Origin: Methanobacterium sp. | GTDB lineage: Archaea; Methanobacteriota; Methanobacteria; Methanobacteriales; Methanobacteriaceae | Assembly (NCBI GenBank): GCA_009712615.1 | Contig: WASR01000193.1 | Location: 1 to 23,942 of the forward strand | Direction of reading: 5' to 3' | Length of the DNA stretch: 23,942 bases | Part shown: positions 1 through 7,647 of the stretch, piece by piece | Layout of the letters: every line of letters begins with the position of its first letter | Position numbering within the stretch: position 1 is the first letter of the stretch | Notes under the pieces: generated by a model | What the model was told of the DNA's origin: nothing | The model's database searches: none | The model's input: only the letters and a program-made list of their open reading frames with translations | Translations under genes and position numbers: made by a program

Positions 1-41
1 ATTATAACCAGTTAATTAGGATAATCAACCGGGAAAAGAAT

Positions 42-251
42 ATGATAACAGTAAACGAAGAATTATGCAAGGGATGTAACATTTGTAAGGAGTTTTGTCC
101 ACATAATGTCTACGAAGAATCAAAAGCCCTGAACAAGAAGGGAATTCATGTTCCATGCCCTAAAAACAAGGAACAGTGTACTCAATGTGGATTATGTACT
201 CTTTTATGTCCGGACCAAGCAATAAAAGTGGATGATGAGGATGAAGATTGA
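42..251 (+). CDS. korD: 2-oxoglutarate:ferredoxin oxidoreductase, delta (ferredoxin) subunit
   Basis: Small 69-residue 2[4Fe-4S] ferredoxin-type protein. Two cysteine clusters are visible: CKGCNICKEFC near residues 9-19 and CTQCGLCTLLC near residues 46-56, each followed by the usual Pro, as in delta subunits of four-subunit 2-oxoacid:ferredoxin oxidoreductases. It should pass electrons between the thiamine-diphosphate site in KorB and an external ferredoxin. It is the first gene of korDABC-sucC, and its stop codon overlaps the start of korA by 11 bases, suggesting translational coupling. Only 41 bases lie upstream in the window; they show a weak GGGAA before the ATG, and the promoter cannot be judged. 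Assignment to Kor rather than the Por or Vor delta subunit rests on the adjacent korA/korB and sucC. Confidence 0.9.
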   Translation: MITVNEELCKGCNICKEFCPHNVYEESKALNKKGIHVPCPKNKEQCTQCGLCTLLCPDQAIKVDDEDED

Positions 252-1368
252 ACAATATTTTATACAGGGTAATGAAGCATGCGCAAGGGGCGCTATACAT
301 GCAGGATGCAGATTCTTTGCAGGATACCCAATAACTCCTTCGACAGAAATAGCTGAAGATATGGCTGTATTCCTTCCAAAGGAAGGTGGCACATTTATTC
401 AGATGGAAGATGAAATAGCGGCTTTAGGCGCGGTTGTAGGGGCAGTATGGGGTGGTGTAAAAGCCATGACTGCAACATCTGGACCTGGATTTTCTCTCAT
501 GCAGGAGCATATTGGTTATGCCACAATGACAGAAACTCCACTTGTAATTGTAAACATGCAGCGAGGATCTCCGTCAACAGGACAACCCACCATGGCATCA
601 CAAAGCGATATGATGCAGGCAAGATGGGGATCTCATGGAGATTATGAAATAATAGCACTTTCACCATCATCTGTACAGGAATGCTTTGATTTTACTGTTA
701 GAGCATTTAACCTGGCAGAAGAGTACAGAGTTCCTGTAATGGTAATGGCAGATGAGATAGTGGGGCATATGCGTGAGAAGATCACCATACCCGAAACAAC
801 AAATATAACCCCAAGAAAAATGCCTGATGAAAGTCCAGAAAATTTCTTACCTTATAAGGCAGATCCTGAAGGCACATCAAAAATGCCAGCATTCGGAGAT
901 GGATACAAACTTCAAATTACGGGACTCACCCATGATGAAAGGGGATATCCAGATGCATCTAATCCTAAAACGCATTCAAAACTTGTAAATCGGCTGGTAA
1001 ATAAAATCATAAATAACACTGATAAATTAGCCTCCTATAAATCATTTAACACTGAAGATGCTGATGTTCTAATAGTGTCATACGGTGCACCATCCAGATC
1101 TGTGACCACAGCAGTTAAAAATGCCAGGGAAGAAGGTATAAAGGCAGGATATATTAAACTCGAAACAGTTTGGCCTTTCCCAGAGGAAATTTTAAGAAAA
1201 GTAGCAAAAAATGCACAAAGGGTCATAGTTGTAGAAATGAACCTTGGACAAATATACCATGAAGTCCAGAGGGTTTTAAAGGATCATGATGTGGAATTAA
1301 TCCCTAAGATTGGTGGAGAAATGCATAAACCCGACGAAATACTCAAAATTATCGAAAAACAACAATAG
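241..1368 (+). CDS. korA: 2-oxoglutarate:ferredoxin oxidoreductase, alpha subunit
   Basis: Alpha subunit of the CoA-dependent 2-oxoacid:ferredoxin oxidoreductase that interconverts 2-oxoglutarate and succinyl-CoA; in methanogens it is thought to run in the reductive, biosynthetic direction. The N-terminal domain shows the family signature GNEACARGAIHAGCRFFAGYP followed by the conserved TPSTEIAE, then the TATSGPGFSLM segment; the C-terminal part (VLIVSYGAPSRSV, ETVWPFPEEIL) is the transketolase-C-like domain. I chose the ATG at 241 (375 residues), not the in-frame ATGs at 232 and 235, because the protein then begins MKIEQYFIQGN, as expected for the family, and a GTGGATGAT ribosome-binding sequence lies just upstream inside korD. 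The gene is followed after 58 bases by korB. Confidence 0.92.
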   Translation: MKIEQYFIQGNEACARGAIHAGCRFFAGYPITPSTEIAEDMAVFLPKEGGTFIQMEDEIAALGAVVGAVWGGVKAMTATSGPGFSLMQEHIGYATMTETPLVIVNMQRGSPSTGQPTMASQSDMMQARWGSHGDYEIIALSPSSVQECFDFTVRAFNLAEEYRVPVMVMADEIVGHMREKITIPETTNITPRKMPDESPENFLPYKADPEGTSKMPAFGDGYKLQITGLTHDERGYPDASNPKTHSKLVNRLVNKIINNTDKLASYKSFNTEDADVLIVSYGAPSRSVTTAVKNAREEGIKAGYIKLETVWPFPEEILRKVAKNAQRVIVVEMNLGQIYHEVQRVLKDHDVELIPKIGGEMHKPDEILKIIEKQQ

Positions 1369-1412
1369 GGACATTCAACTAGATCAAATTAATTTATTCA
1401 AGATTTTAATTC

Positions 1413-1417
1413 AGGAG
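1413..1417 (+). promoter_or_regulatory. Shine-Dalgarno site of korB
   Basis: AGGAG at 1413-1417 lies 9 bases before the ATG at 1427. It decides the korB start: the open frame reaches back to 1310 inside korA, but no comparable site precedes the upstream ATGs. Confidence 0.75.
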
Positions 1418-1426
1418 ATGAAAATT

Positions 1427-2293
1427 ATGGATAAAACGAATCAAAATCGTTTTATGAAATATCTGAGAACAGAAAGACTTCCCAACATATTCTGTCCAGG
1501 ATGTGGAAATGGAACAATAATGAATACATTTTTTAATGCTCTCGAACTGGCAGATATGGATTTTGACAATGTAGCACTTGTATCAGGAATAGGCTGTTCA
1601 TCAAGAATTCCAGGATATGTGGACTGTGATTCACTTCACACGACCCATGGAAGGCCAATTACATTTGCAACTGGACTAAAACTAGCAAATCCCGATCTGG
1701 ATGTGGTGGTGTTTACAGGGGATGGAGATGCAGCAGCAATTGGTGGAAACCATCTGATACATGGATCAAGAAGGAACATTGACATAACAGTTATCTGCAT
1801 AAACAACAGCATATACGGAATGACAGGAGGACAAATAAGTCCTACATCGCCTACAGGAAGTTATGGCAGCACCGCTCCATACGGGGCACTTGAAACTCCA
1901 TTCAATCTTTCAAAACTAACTAAGGCTGCTGGTGCAACCTATGTTGCCAGATGGACTACAGCACATCCTGTTCAACTTTCTAATGCAATTAAGAAGGGTC
2001 TTAAGAACAAAGGATTCTCATTCATAGAAGCAATTTCACAGTGTCCAACTTACTTTGGACGAAAAAATAAGATGAAAACTGCTGTTGACATGATGCACTG
2101 GATGAAGGATCAGAGTGTTTTGAAACGTAAAGCAGATAAAATGGATCCATCAGAATTAGAAGATAAACTTGTGATTGGTGAGTTTGTGAACAAAACAGCC
2201 CCAGAATACACTGAAAGATTCTGCAAACTTTTAGAGGACAATTGCAAATCTGGAAAACCTTCATCTGTAAGATCAGCATACAGGGTGGATTAA
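1427..2293 (+). CDS. korB: 2-oxoglutarate:ferredoxin oxidoreductase, beta (TPP-binding) subunit
   Basis: Beta subunit, 288 residues, carrying the thiamine-diphosphate site. It shows the CPGCGNG motif at residues 23-29 (cluster ligands/TPP region), the GDGDAAAIGGNHLIH motif starting at residue 98 with INN at 125-127 (the GDG...NN Mg-TPP-binding signature), and the GMTGGQISPTSP loop typical of 2-oxoacid:ferredoxin oxidoreductase beta subunits. It pairs with KorA, KorC and KorD in the cytoplasm to make or use succinyl-CoA with reduced ferredoxin. The start at ATG 1427 is set by the AGGAG at 1413; a longer frame from 1310 would read out of frame through the end of korA. Only one base separates its stop from the korC start. 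Confidence 0.93.
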   Translation: MDKTNQNRFMKYLRTERLPNIFCPGCGNGTIMNTFFNALELADMDFDNVALVSGIGCSSRIPGYVDCDSLHTTHGRPITFATGLKLANPDLDVVVFTGDGDAAAIGGNHLIHGSRRNIDITVICINNSIYGMTGGQISPTSPTGSYGSTAPYGALETPFNLSKLTKAAGATYVARWTTAHPVQLSNAIKKGLKNKGFSFIEAISQCPTYFGRKNKMKTAVDMMHWMKDQSVLKRKADKMDPSELEDKLVIGEFVNKTAPEYTERFCKLLEDNCKSGKPSSVRSAYRVD

Positions 2294-2294
2294 A

Positions 2295-2843
2295 ATGCGT
2301 AAAGATATTAGAATAGCAGGATTTGGTGGTCAGGGAATCATTTTAGCAGGAATTGTAATTGGGAAGGCTGCTGCGCTTCATGATAACATTTTTGCAGTTC
2401 AAACACAATCATATGGTCCTGAAGCTCGAGGTGGTGCTTCAAGAACTGAAGTAGTGGTTAGTGATGAAGATGTGGATTATCCTAAGGTTCAAAGACCAGA
2501 TATATTTGTTGCAATGTCGCACACAGCTTTAATAGCTTATCTGGATGATTTGAAGGATGGGGGAATTTTAATAGTTGATCCGGATATGATAACCATTGAC
2601 GAGATAATGCCATTTGTTAAAGAACACAATATTAAGCTTTATACTGCACCAGCAACTCGAACAGCAGCAGATGAAATTGGAATAAGGATAGTTGCAAATA
2701 TAGTGATGATAGGGGCAATCGTCGAGATAACTAAGGTTGTAACTGAGGAAGCTGCAAGGGCTGCAATAGCTGAAAGTGTTCCTCCAGGAACAGAGGATAA
2801 AAATCTCGCAGCATTTGATGCCGGTGTAAAACTTGCAAATTAG
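2295..2843 (+). CDS. korC: 2-oxoglutarate:ferredoxin oxidoreductase, gamma subunit
   Basis: Gamma subunit, 182 residues. The N-terminus contains IRIAGFGGQGIILAG, the glycine-rich motif that defines the gamma domain, followed by QSYGPEARGGASRTEVV, which is strongly conserved in KorC/PorC proteins; the C-terminal NIVMIGAIVEITKVV is also typical. It completes the DABC set of a four-subunit enzyme. GGTGG at 2284-2288, inside the end of korB, gives the ribosome-binding site for the ATG. The gene is followed 9 bases later by sucC, with AGGAGG in between, so all five genes of this block are almost certainly one transcript. Confidence 0.93.
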   Translation: MRKDIRIAGFGGQGIILAGIVIGKAAALHDNIFAVQTQSYGPEARGGASRTEVVVSDEDVDYPKVQRPDIFVAMSHTALIAYLDDLKDGGILIVDPDMITIDEIMPFVKEHNIKLYTAPATRTAADEIGIRIVANIVMIGAIVEITKVVTEEAARAAIAESVPPGTEDKNLAAFDAGVKLAN

Positions 2844-2852
2844 GAGGATTAA

Positions 2853-3959
2853 ATGAAGATTCATGAATACATTGCCAAGGAAATTTTTAAAGCAGAAGGA
2901 ATAGCTGTACCTGCAAGCCAGATGGTTAAAAATTCGGAAGATGCATACAAGGCTGCCCTTGAAATAATGAAACCTGTGGCTATCAAATCACAGATACTGG
3001 TTGGTGGTAGAGGTAAGGCCGGAGGAATACAATTTGCAGCAGATCCAGATGAAGCTCGTGAAGTTTCCTCGAAAATTTTGGGTTCAACTGTTAAGGGAGA
3101 ATTAGTTGAAATGGTTCTGGTGGAGGAAAAATTATCAATTGAATCAGAATTTTATGTGAGTGTGGTTCTTGACAGATCAGCTAAAAAACCACTCATCATG
3201 GCCAGCAGTTCTGGAGGCATGGATATAGAAGAAGTTGCCAAAGAAACACCCGAAAAAATTGTTAAATTTTATTTAAATAGTTTAGATGAATTTTTACCTT
3301 ATCAAGGAAGGGAAATTGCCATTAAAATGGGTATTCCTAACCCGCTCATTTCTAAGGTAGGTGGAGTAATATGGAAACTTGTACAGATATTTAACAAGTA
3401 CGATGCAACCATAGCCGAGATCAACCCATTAGTACTCACTAAAGATGGAATCATAGCTGCAGATGCTAAGCTAGACATAGATGATGATGCGCTTTACAGG
3501 CAAAAAAAACTGGTTGAACTTGAAAATATTGAATCTGGAGAATTTGCATACGTAAAACTGGATGGAAACATTGCAGTAATTGGTAATGGTGCAGGTTTAA
3601 CACTGAGTGGAATGGATATGTTAAAACTCTATGGGGGTGAACCTGCCACATTCCTGGACATAGGCGGCGGATCATCCAGAGAAAACATAGCAAAAGCACT
3701 TAACATAGTAATATCGGATCCTGATGTTAAAACCGTATTTTTAAATGTTTTAGGTGGAATTACTAGGGCAGATGATGTTGCAAGGGGAGTACTCGATGTT
3801 ATGAAAGAATCTGAAAGAAAAGTACCTCTTGTAATCCGGTTAACAGGAACTAACGAAGAGGAAGGTCAGAAAATTCTTAAAGATGCAGGAGTTTCCTTCG
3901 AGACATCCATGGAAGCAGCGGCACAGAAGGCGGTCGAGCTTTGCAACGCAAAAAAATAA
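2853..3959 (+). CDS. sucC: Succinyl-CoA synthetase (ADP-forming), beta subunit
   Basis: ATP-grasp beta subunit, 368 residues (slightly shorter than bacterial SucC of about 388). Visible features are the N-terminal MKIHEYIAKEIFKAEGIAVP, the ATP-grasp segment KSQILVGGRGKAGGIQFA, the metal-binding AEINPLVL, and the CoA-ligase domain segment FLDIGGGSSRENIAKAL. It makes succinyl-CoA from succinate, CoA and ATP, directly feeding the Kor enzyme encoded just upstream; in methanogens this is part of the incomplete reductive TCA branch to 2-oxoglutarate. The start follows an AGGAGG site. No sucD is adjacent; the alpha subunit must be elsewhere. The gene ends in a lysine/adenine-rich tail running into the intergenic A-rich tract. 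Confidence 0.94.
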   Translation: MKIHEYIAKEIFKAEGIAVPASQMVKNSEDAYKAALEIMKPVAIKSQILVGGRGKAGGIQFAADPDEAREVSSKILGSTVKGELVEMVLVEEKLSIESEFYVSVVLDRSAKKPLIMASSSGGMDIEEVAKETPEKIVKFYLNSLDEFLPYQGREIAIKMGIPNPLISKVGGVIWKLVQIFNKYDATIAEINPLVLTKDGIIAADAKLDIDDDALYRQKKLVELENIESGEFAYVKLDGNIAVIGNGAGLTLSGMDMLKLYGGEPATFLDIGGGSSRENIAKALNIVISDPDVKTVFLNVLGGITRADDVARGVLDVMKESERKVPLVIRLTGTNEEEGQKILKDAGVSFETSMEAAAQKAVELCNAKK

Positions 3960-4070
3960 AAAAATTCAAGCCAACCAACACCTCTTTTTATTGAAGATAC
4001 AACTATTTAAAAAAACAAATTATGGGTCAACCCTAATTTTCCTGTGTGTTTGCTGTTATTATTCTCAACA

Positions 4071-4118
4071 CCACCATAAACCGGTCACTTTTTGATGGTG
4101 GAATGGGGGTTCATTCCA
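4071..4118. terminator. Two overlapping inverted repeats between convergent genes
   Basis: The gap between sucC (+) and the membrane-protein gene (-) holds a 7-bp repeat CCACCAT (4071-4077)/ATGGTGG (4095-4101) and a second TGGAATG (4099-4105)/CATTCCA (4112-4118) with a 6-base loop. They share 4099-4101, so only one can fully form. Position between convergent genes suggests a termination region; there is no long T-tract directly after either stem on the + strand. The A-rich tract around 3950-3970 reads T-rich on the - strand and could end leftward transcripts. Confidence 0.35.
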
Positions 4119-4125
4119 ATTCTGC

Positions 4126-5208
4126 TCAAACTTTTCTTTTAATGGACATGACATGTGCCACTACCAGTGCAGATAATAAAATATAAATTATCATGGCAGC
4201 ACCGTTAAATGACCTGTTAAATAGGAATAACCCGATTATACTCTGTGAAATGAATGCAGTAAGTGCCCCGATTAGTAGTGCTTCTCTTCCTATGTAATTT
4301 CTACTACCAGCCAATCTTTTACTACGGTACTCCCTTAGGATGTACAATCCTGTGACTGTGACGATCATGACCCACGCCATGAGCGCAAACAACCCCAAGT
4401 ATCCAAAGTCAAAAGCCACTCCAAAGATTCCTGGAAGCATATAATCTATAGCATCCTTTTTAACTACTAAAATCCCTGCAAAAAGTGGGAATGGTAGAGT
4501 GAACATGTTGACAAAGTTCATTGGTAGGGTGATGTAACCATCTGAACCACCCAAACATTTTGCACCCCAGTAACACGATCCCTGCACATGACCCCAAAAT
4601 GTTGTATTCTTGATTACCATGGCAAGACTAGGCATAGCAAATTCCTCAACCCTTGTAATTCTTAACAGGGGACTGAGTATTGTGAAATTCAAAATCCTAG
4701 ATAAAACTTCCAACAGCCCAAAAGCCGCTATTCCGGCTGCAATAACTGCAAAAACACGTTTAACTGTAATCTGAGATGTTCTTTTGAAACTTCTAGATAT
4801 CAACAGAGTTCCAATGAACCATCCCAACAACCACAACAGAAGGAAGGATCTATGCATCATTCCACCTGCAACTGCAATTATAAAGAAGAGAATAATTGCA
4901 AGGGTTTTAATTGAGGCGGATCTTATCTCAAGTTCGGTTAAAAGGCTTGCAGAAGCAAAAAAGGTTACCCAAGCAAAAACAGCTAGGGGTCCAAATGGGT
5001 GGGTGAACTCATGATGACTCACAAATGGAAGAAAAAGAAATATGGTGTCGATTCCAAACAAAGCAGCAATAATAATGGTGAGCACCATTGAAAGGAACAA
5101 CACCAAACTGAGGGGGATTATGATGATGTTGAACATCAACAACACCGCAGCATGGATCAAGATGGCGATTTCTATAATGAACTGTAAATGATTTTCTGCA
5201 ATTAACAT
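4126..5208 (-). CDS. Uncharacterised polytopic membrane protein
   Basis: I do not recognise this family. The 360-residue protein is very hydrophobic with roughly ten to eleven predicted membrane segments, e.g. residues about 9-48 (two segments), a segment starting FGPLAVFAWVTFFASA, TLAIILFFIIAVAGG, FLLLWLLGWFIGTLL, VFAVIAAGIAAFGLL, then a longer polar loop, and four more segments to the basic C-terminus SIKRKV. The long loop contains a cysteine pair (GSCYWGAKCLGG). Many segments plus one long loop is the general look of Wzy/O-antigen-polymerase-like or glycan-export proteins, but no signature is clear enough to assign that. No good ribosome-binding site precedes the ATG at 5208; an internal ATG at 5136 with GGTG upstream is an alternative. 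It follows the DUF1002 gene by 82 bases on the same strand. Confidence 0.75.
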   Translation of the reverse strand: MLIAENHLQFIIEIAILIHAAVLLMFNIIIIPLSLVLFLSMVLTIIIAALFGIDTIFLFLPFVSHHEFTHPFGPLAVFAWVTFFASASLLTELEIRSASIKTLAIILFFIIAVAGGMMHRSFLLLWLLGWFIGTLLISRSFKRTSQITVKRVFAVIAAGIAAFGLLEVLSRILNFTILSPLLRITRVEEFAMPSLAMVIKNTTFWGHVQGSCYWGAKCLGGSDGYITLPMNFVNMFTLPFPLFAGILVVKKDAIDYMLPGIFGVAFDFGYLGLFALMAWVMIVTVTGLYILREYRSKRLAGSRNYIGREALLIGALTAFISQSIIGLFLFNRSFNGAAMIIYILLSALVVAHVMSIKRKV

Positions 5209-5275
5209 TTGTATCGGTGATTTCGTGTAAATATTAGTAATACGAGTTCTTTGAACTAATGGAATGTGTGATTAA

Positions 5276-5299
5276 GGTTCCATTTCAAATTTATGAACC
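5276..5299. repeat. Inverted repeat at the end of the DUF1002 gene
   Basis: GGTT(C)CAT at 5276-5283 pairs with ATGAACC at 5293-5299 with one bulged base, and overlaps the stop codon of the DUF1002 gene on the - strand. A second small perfect repeat, AGTTC (5245-5249)/GAACT (5253-5257), lies further on in the same 82-base spacer. Either could be a 3'-end or processing structure; neither is followed by a clear T-tract on the - strand. Confidence 0.3.
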
Positions 5300-6169
5300 A
5301 TTTTGCTGCCCTGAGATCAGATTACTCACGTAATTGATTATTCCTTGAGTGAAACTCATTATCTGATCTAAAATTCCTCCAGACTGGGAAGCCTGATTAC
5401 TCACATTTTGGAGTTGTTTTTTAAAGTCTGTTAAACTTGCTTGTGCATTTTGGGAATCTGCCAAACTTTTGGCTATTTGCTGTGCCTGATCCTGTGTTAA
5501 ATTGATATTCATAGTTGCTGCCACATTATTCACTATTACCAGAATCTGATTCGTATCAGTAATATTTTGTGCCTGAATCTGGTCTGTGACATTTGAAAAC
5601 AGATCTGAAATATGATCAGGATTTTGTCCAGTTTGGTTGGCTATCTGAGTTTCTGTGTACAACTCTTGGGTAGCTGCTTTTTTAGCCTGGTCTGGAATTG
5701 GAGTTCCCACCGCAATTTCGTAGGATCTTAAAACACCTGCCAGTGCAGCTTCTCCGGATGCAGATACTGGGGATGAAACAACCACGTAACCGTTGTTAAT
5801 TCCAGTAGATTTTAAAGCATTTGCATACATTTTTGGGGTTACTACAGTTATCTTACTGGTATCTACAGATACATTAATTCCCTTGTTGTAACTCAGATCC
5901 ACCATGGCACATGAATAGATCTGGCTGGATGGATATGTTCTTCCTGTGATATTTGAAGAAATTGCATTAACTTCAGAGGCAGTAACAACCTTAGTTGTAG
6001 CATCTGAAACATTTTTTGTGGTTTTTGTTTGGAAATAAGTATCCATAGAATTTTTCCAATTGGAATTGCCATAGGTAGTTTCTCCATATGTTATAGCAAA
6101 TCCAGTTGCAGCGTAAATGGGACTCAGTATCATTAACACAAATATAAATCCAACTAAATACTTTTTCAT
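5291..6169 (-). CDS. Secreted DUF1002 (YpuA-like) protein
   Basis: 292 residues with a clear Sec-type signal peptide: MKKYLVGFIFVLMILSPIYA followed by small residues around a likely cleavage site near 20-23. The mature part resembles the DUF1002 family (Bacillus YpuA and relatives), with the recognisable core VVTPKMYANALKSTGI...VVVSSPVSASGEAALAGVLRSYE in residues about 108-150. The C-terminal third is Gln/Asn-rich and repeatedly contains TDQIQ/TQDQAQQ-like segments, with no membrane anchor, so it is probably released or bound to the pseudomurein wall. Molecular function is unknown for the family. The start is secured by a strong GGTGGTGAT ribosome-binding site 5 bases before the ATG. It is followed by the membrane-protein gene on the same strand. 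Confidence 0.85.
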   Translation of the reverse strand: MKKYLVGFIFVLMILSPIYAATGFAITYGETTYGNSNWKNSMDTYFQTKTTKNVSDATTKVVTASEVNAISSNITGRTYPSSQIYSCAMVDLSYNKGINVSVDTSKITVVTPKMYANALKSTGINNGYVVVSSPVSASGEAALAGVLRSYEIAVGTPIPDQAKKAATQELYTETQIANQTGQNPDHISDLFSNVTDQIQAQNITDTNQILVIVNNVAATMNINLTQDQAQQIAKSLADSQNAQASLTDFKKQLQNVSNQASQSGGILDQIMSFTQGIINYVSNLISGQQNGS

Positions 6170-6392
6170 AACGTATCACCACCAAAACATCTTGTTTTTT
6201 TGAATTTAATATACATCCTTCTCATATTATAGTTTATACTTATTAACCTTTGTCAAATTCGTAGTTCTAATGCCATTCAAACGTTAAATACATCGTATCC
6301 CGACACACGAACCCGGATATTTAGAGATTCAATTGGAATAGAATGCATTGATTTATAAAACAGTTTTCAAAATGAGTCAAAATTTGAAATTT

Positions 6393-7313
6393 TCATTCAA
6401 TTAGTACCACCCTACTTTCATGGGCATGGTCTTTGACTTTTCTACCACAAAGGGCAGCTACGGTTTCTGCAAAATCTAAAACTTCCCTATTTGAGGGCAT
6501 GTTTTCAAATGTTAATCTATCCCTTGAACTTCCAACGTACATATATGCCTTAATTTCTATGAAGTCGGGATCAGTTTTGGTTATTATTTTGGCATACTCT
6601 TCAGGAAGTTGCATGTTAAGATCTTTTACACAAGTTGTTCTAAGTACTGTTCTGGAATTGAAGCTCTTCATGAGTTCCAATGATTTGTTTAAAAGTTCCC
6701 ACCCTCCAATTATTTGGGGTTGACATACTTCGTTGTAATAATCTTTGTTTGGGGCATCCAGAGAAATATAAAGCTGTGCTGGTTCTTTTTCAAGATTTTC
6801 TAGTTTGTCAGGTGTCATTCCATTGGTCACAAGAAAAGTAGTGAAATTCCTTCTGTTGAATTCTGAGATTAATTCATTGATGTCAGGGTAAAGCATAGGT
6901 TCACCAGCCAAAGATATGGCTGCATTTGTAGGATCCTGGGCTTCTTTAATTTTTTTATTGTTAACACGTGCGTTTCCGAAGAAACCACAGAGAAGATTAC
7001 GTTGTGCTTCCACACAATCGTCAATAATGGTTCTTGCGTCATCAAAATCTTCATTCCATTCTGTTTTTGTGATGGAAGTATCTCTCCAGCAAAATGAACA
7101 TTTATGATGGCAAAAGGGAATACTTGGAGACATCTGAAGACATCTGTGACTTTTGATACCGTAAAATTTTTCTTTGTAACACACCCCTTCGTCTACCAAA
7201 CTCTTTTTTGTCCAGTGACATACCTTTGCAGCGGCATGTTTGTATTTGCCGGCAAATCTGTATCCTTTCTTTTCAAGGGATTTAATTTCTCCTTCAGTGA
7301 GTGATGTTTTCAT
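6393..7313 (-). CDS. taw1: tRNA 4-demethylwyosine synthase (Taw1/TYW1), radical SAM
   Basis: Radical-SAM enzyme that condenses pyruvate carbons with N1-methylguanosine-37 of tRNA-Phe to form 4-demethylwyosine, the tricyclic core of wyosine bases. With the ATG at 7313 the 306-residue protein has the radical SAM motif C68-x3-C72-x2-C75 (CHHKCSFCW) and, upstream, C32, C45 and C58 with 13-residue spacing. That spacing matches the second [4Fe-4S] cluster known from Methanocaldococcus jannaschii TYW1. SLAGEPMLYPDINELI and LYISLDAPNKDYY are typical core segments. An in-frame TTG at 7322 is a possible earlier start; neither has a good Shine-Dalgarno site, so I prefer ATG. No other wyosine gene is nearby; it stands alone in front of the DUF1002 gene, separated by about 220 bases with no clear gene. 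Confidence 0.95.
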   Translation of the reverse strand: MKTSLTEGEIKSLEKKGYRFAGKYKHAAAKVCHWTKKSLVDEGVCYKEKFYGIKSHRCLQMSPSIPFCHHKCSFCWRDTSITKTEWNEDFDDARTIIDDCVEAQRNLLCGFFGNARVNNKKIKEAQDPTNAAISLAGEPMLYPDINELISEFNRRNFTTFLVTNGMTPDKLENLEKEPAQLYISLDAPNKDYYNEVCQPQIIGGWELLNKSLELMKSFNSRTVLRTTCVKDLNMQLPEEYAKIITKTDPDFIEIKAYMYVGSSRDRLTFENMPSNREVLDFAETVAALCGRKVKDHAHESRVVLIE

Positions 7314-7362
7314 GAGATTCAACTTCTTAATAAAAAAATTTGATTTTTCATTTTCATGTAAC

Positions 7363-7378
7363 TCTATAATATTATAGA
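7363..7378. promoter_or_regulatory. Perfect 16-bp palindrome upstream of taw1
   Basis: TCTATAATATTATAGA at 7363-7378 equals its own reverse complement. It lies about 50-65 bases upstream of the taw1 ATG on the - strand, where a promoter or operator would be expected. Because it is pure A/T apart from the outer C/G pair, chance occurrence in an AT-rich spacer is possible. Confidence 0.35.
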
Positions 7379-7565
7379 TAGGTTCTAAGTTATTCTTTAT
7401 TTATATATGGATACTGGATCAGGAAGAAAACTGTGACTTACTTATATATAATTAATGTTGATGTGATAACATGGATCTATAAAATTATAATTCAGTATAT
7501 ATTTGGTTTAAATCTGAATTAAGCTGTAATAAGGATTGTTAGTCATTAATGATTATTTCATACAA

Positions 7566-7574
7566 GTTTTATAC
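7566..7574 (+). promoter_or_regulatory. Possible TATA box of tpiA
   Basis: GTTTTATAC lies about 75-80 bases upstream of the tpiA start and would place transcription start near 7595, leaving a leader of about 50 bases that contains the GGAGGT site. Several other TATA-like runs exist in this spacer, so the choice is uncertain. Confidence 0.3.
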
Positions 7575-7636
7575 CAAAAATTTTTTAAGTATGGCAATAG
7601 AGAAAGATGATTATAAATTTCCCAAGGCTTTTTTTT

Positions 7637-7642
7637 GGAGGT
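7637..7642 (+). promoter_or_regulatory. Shine-Dalgarno site of tpiA
   Basis: GGAGGT at 7637-7642 after a T8 run, 5 bases before the ATG at 7648. It fixes the tpiA start and rejects the upstream extension of the open frame. Confidence 0.8.
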
Positions 7643-7647
7643 TAAAA

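Larger units (their letters stand above)
7314..7647. other. Divergent intergenic region taw1/tpiA
   Basis: 334 bases, very AT-rich, between divergently transcribed taw1 and tpiA; no credible gene. It contains a perfect 16-bp palindrome (7363-7378), several TATA-like runs (7399-7408, 7441-7450, 7566-7574), an 8-bp inverted repeat TAATTCAG (7488-7495)/CTGAATTA (7514-7521), and a 10-bp palindrome TCATTAATGA (7543-7552). An open frame extends upstream of the tpiA start to 7549, but it lacks a ribosome-binding site and is not expected in archaeal triosephosphate isomerases. Confidence 0.6.

Noticed and set aside
3883..4095. 70-codon + strand frame running from sucC into the intergenic gap
   Set aside because: Overlaps the end of sucC in another frame, low-complexity Lys/His-rich translation, no ribosome-binding site.
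7549..7647. N-terminal extension of tpiA (33 codons)
   Set aside because: No ribosome-binding site at 7549; GGAGGT precedes ATG 7648 and the shorter protein has the normal archaeal length.
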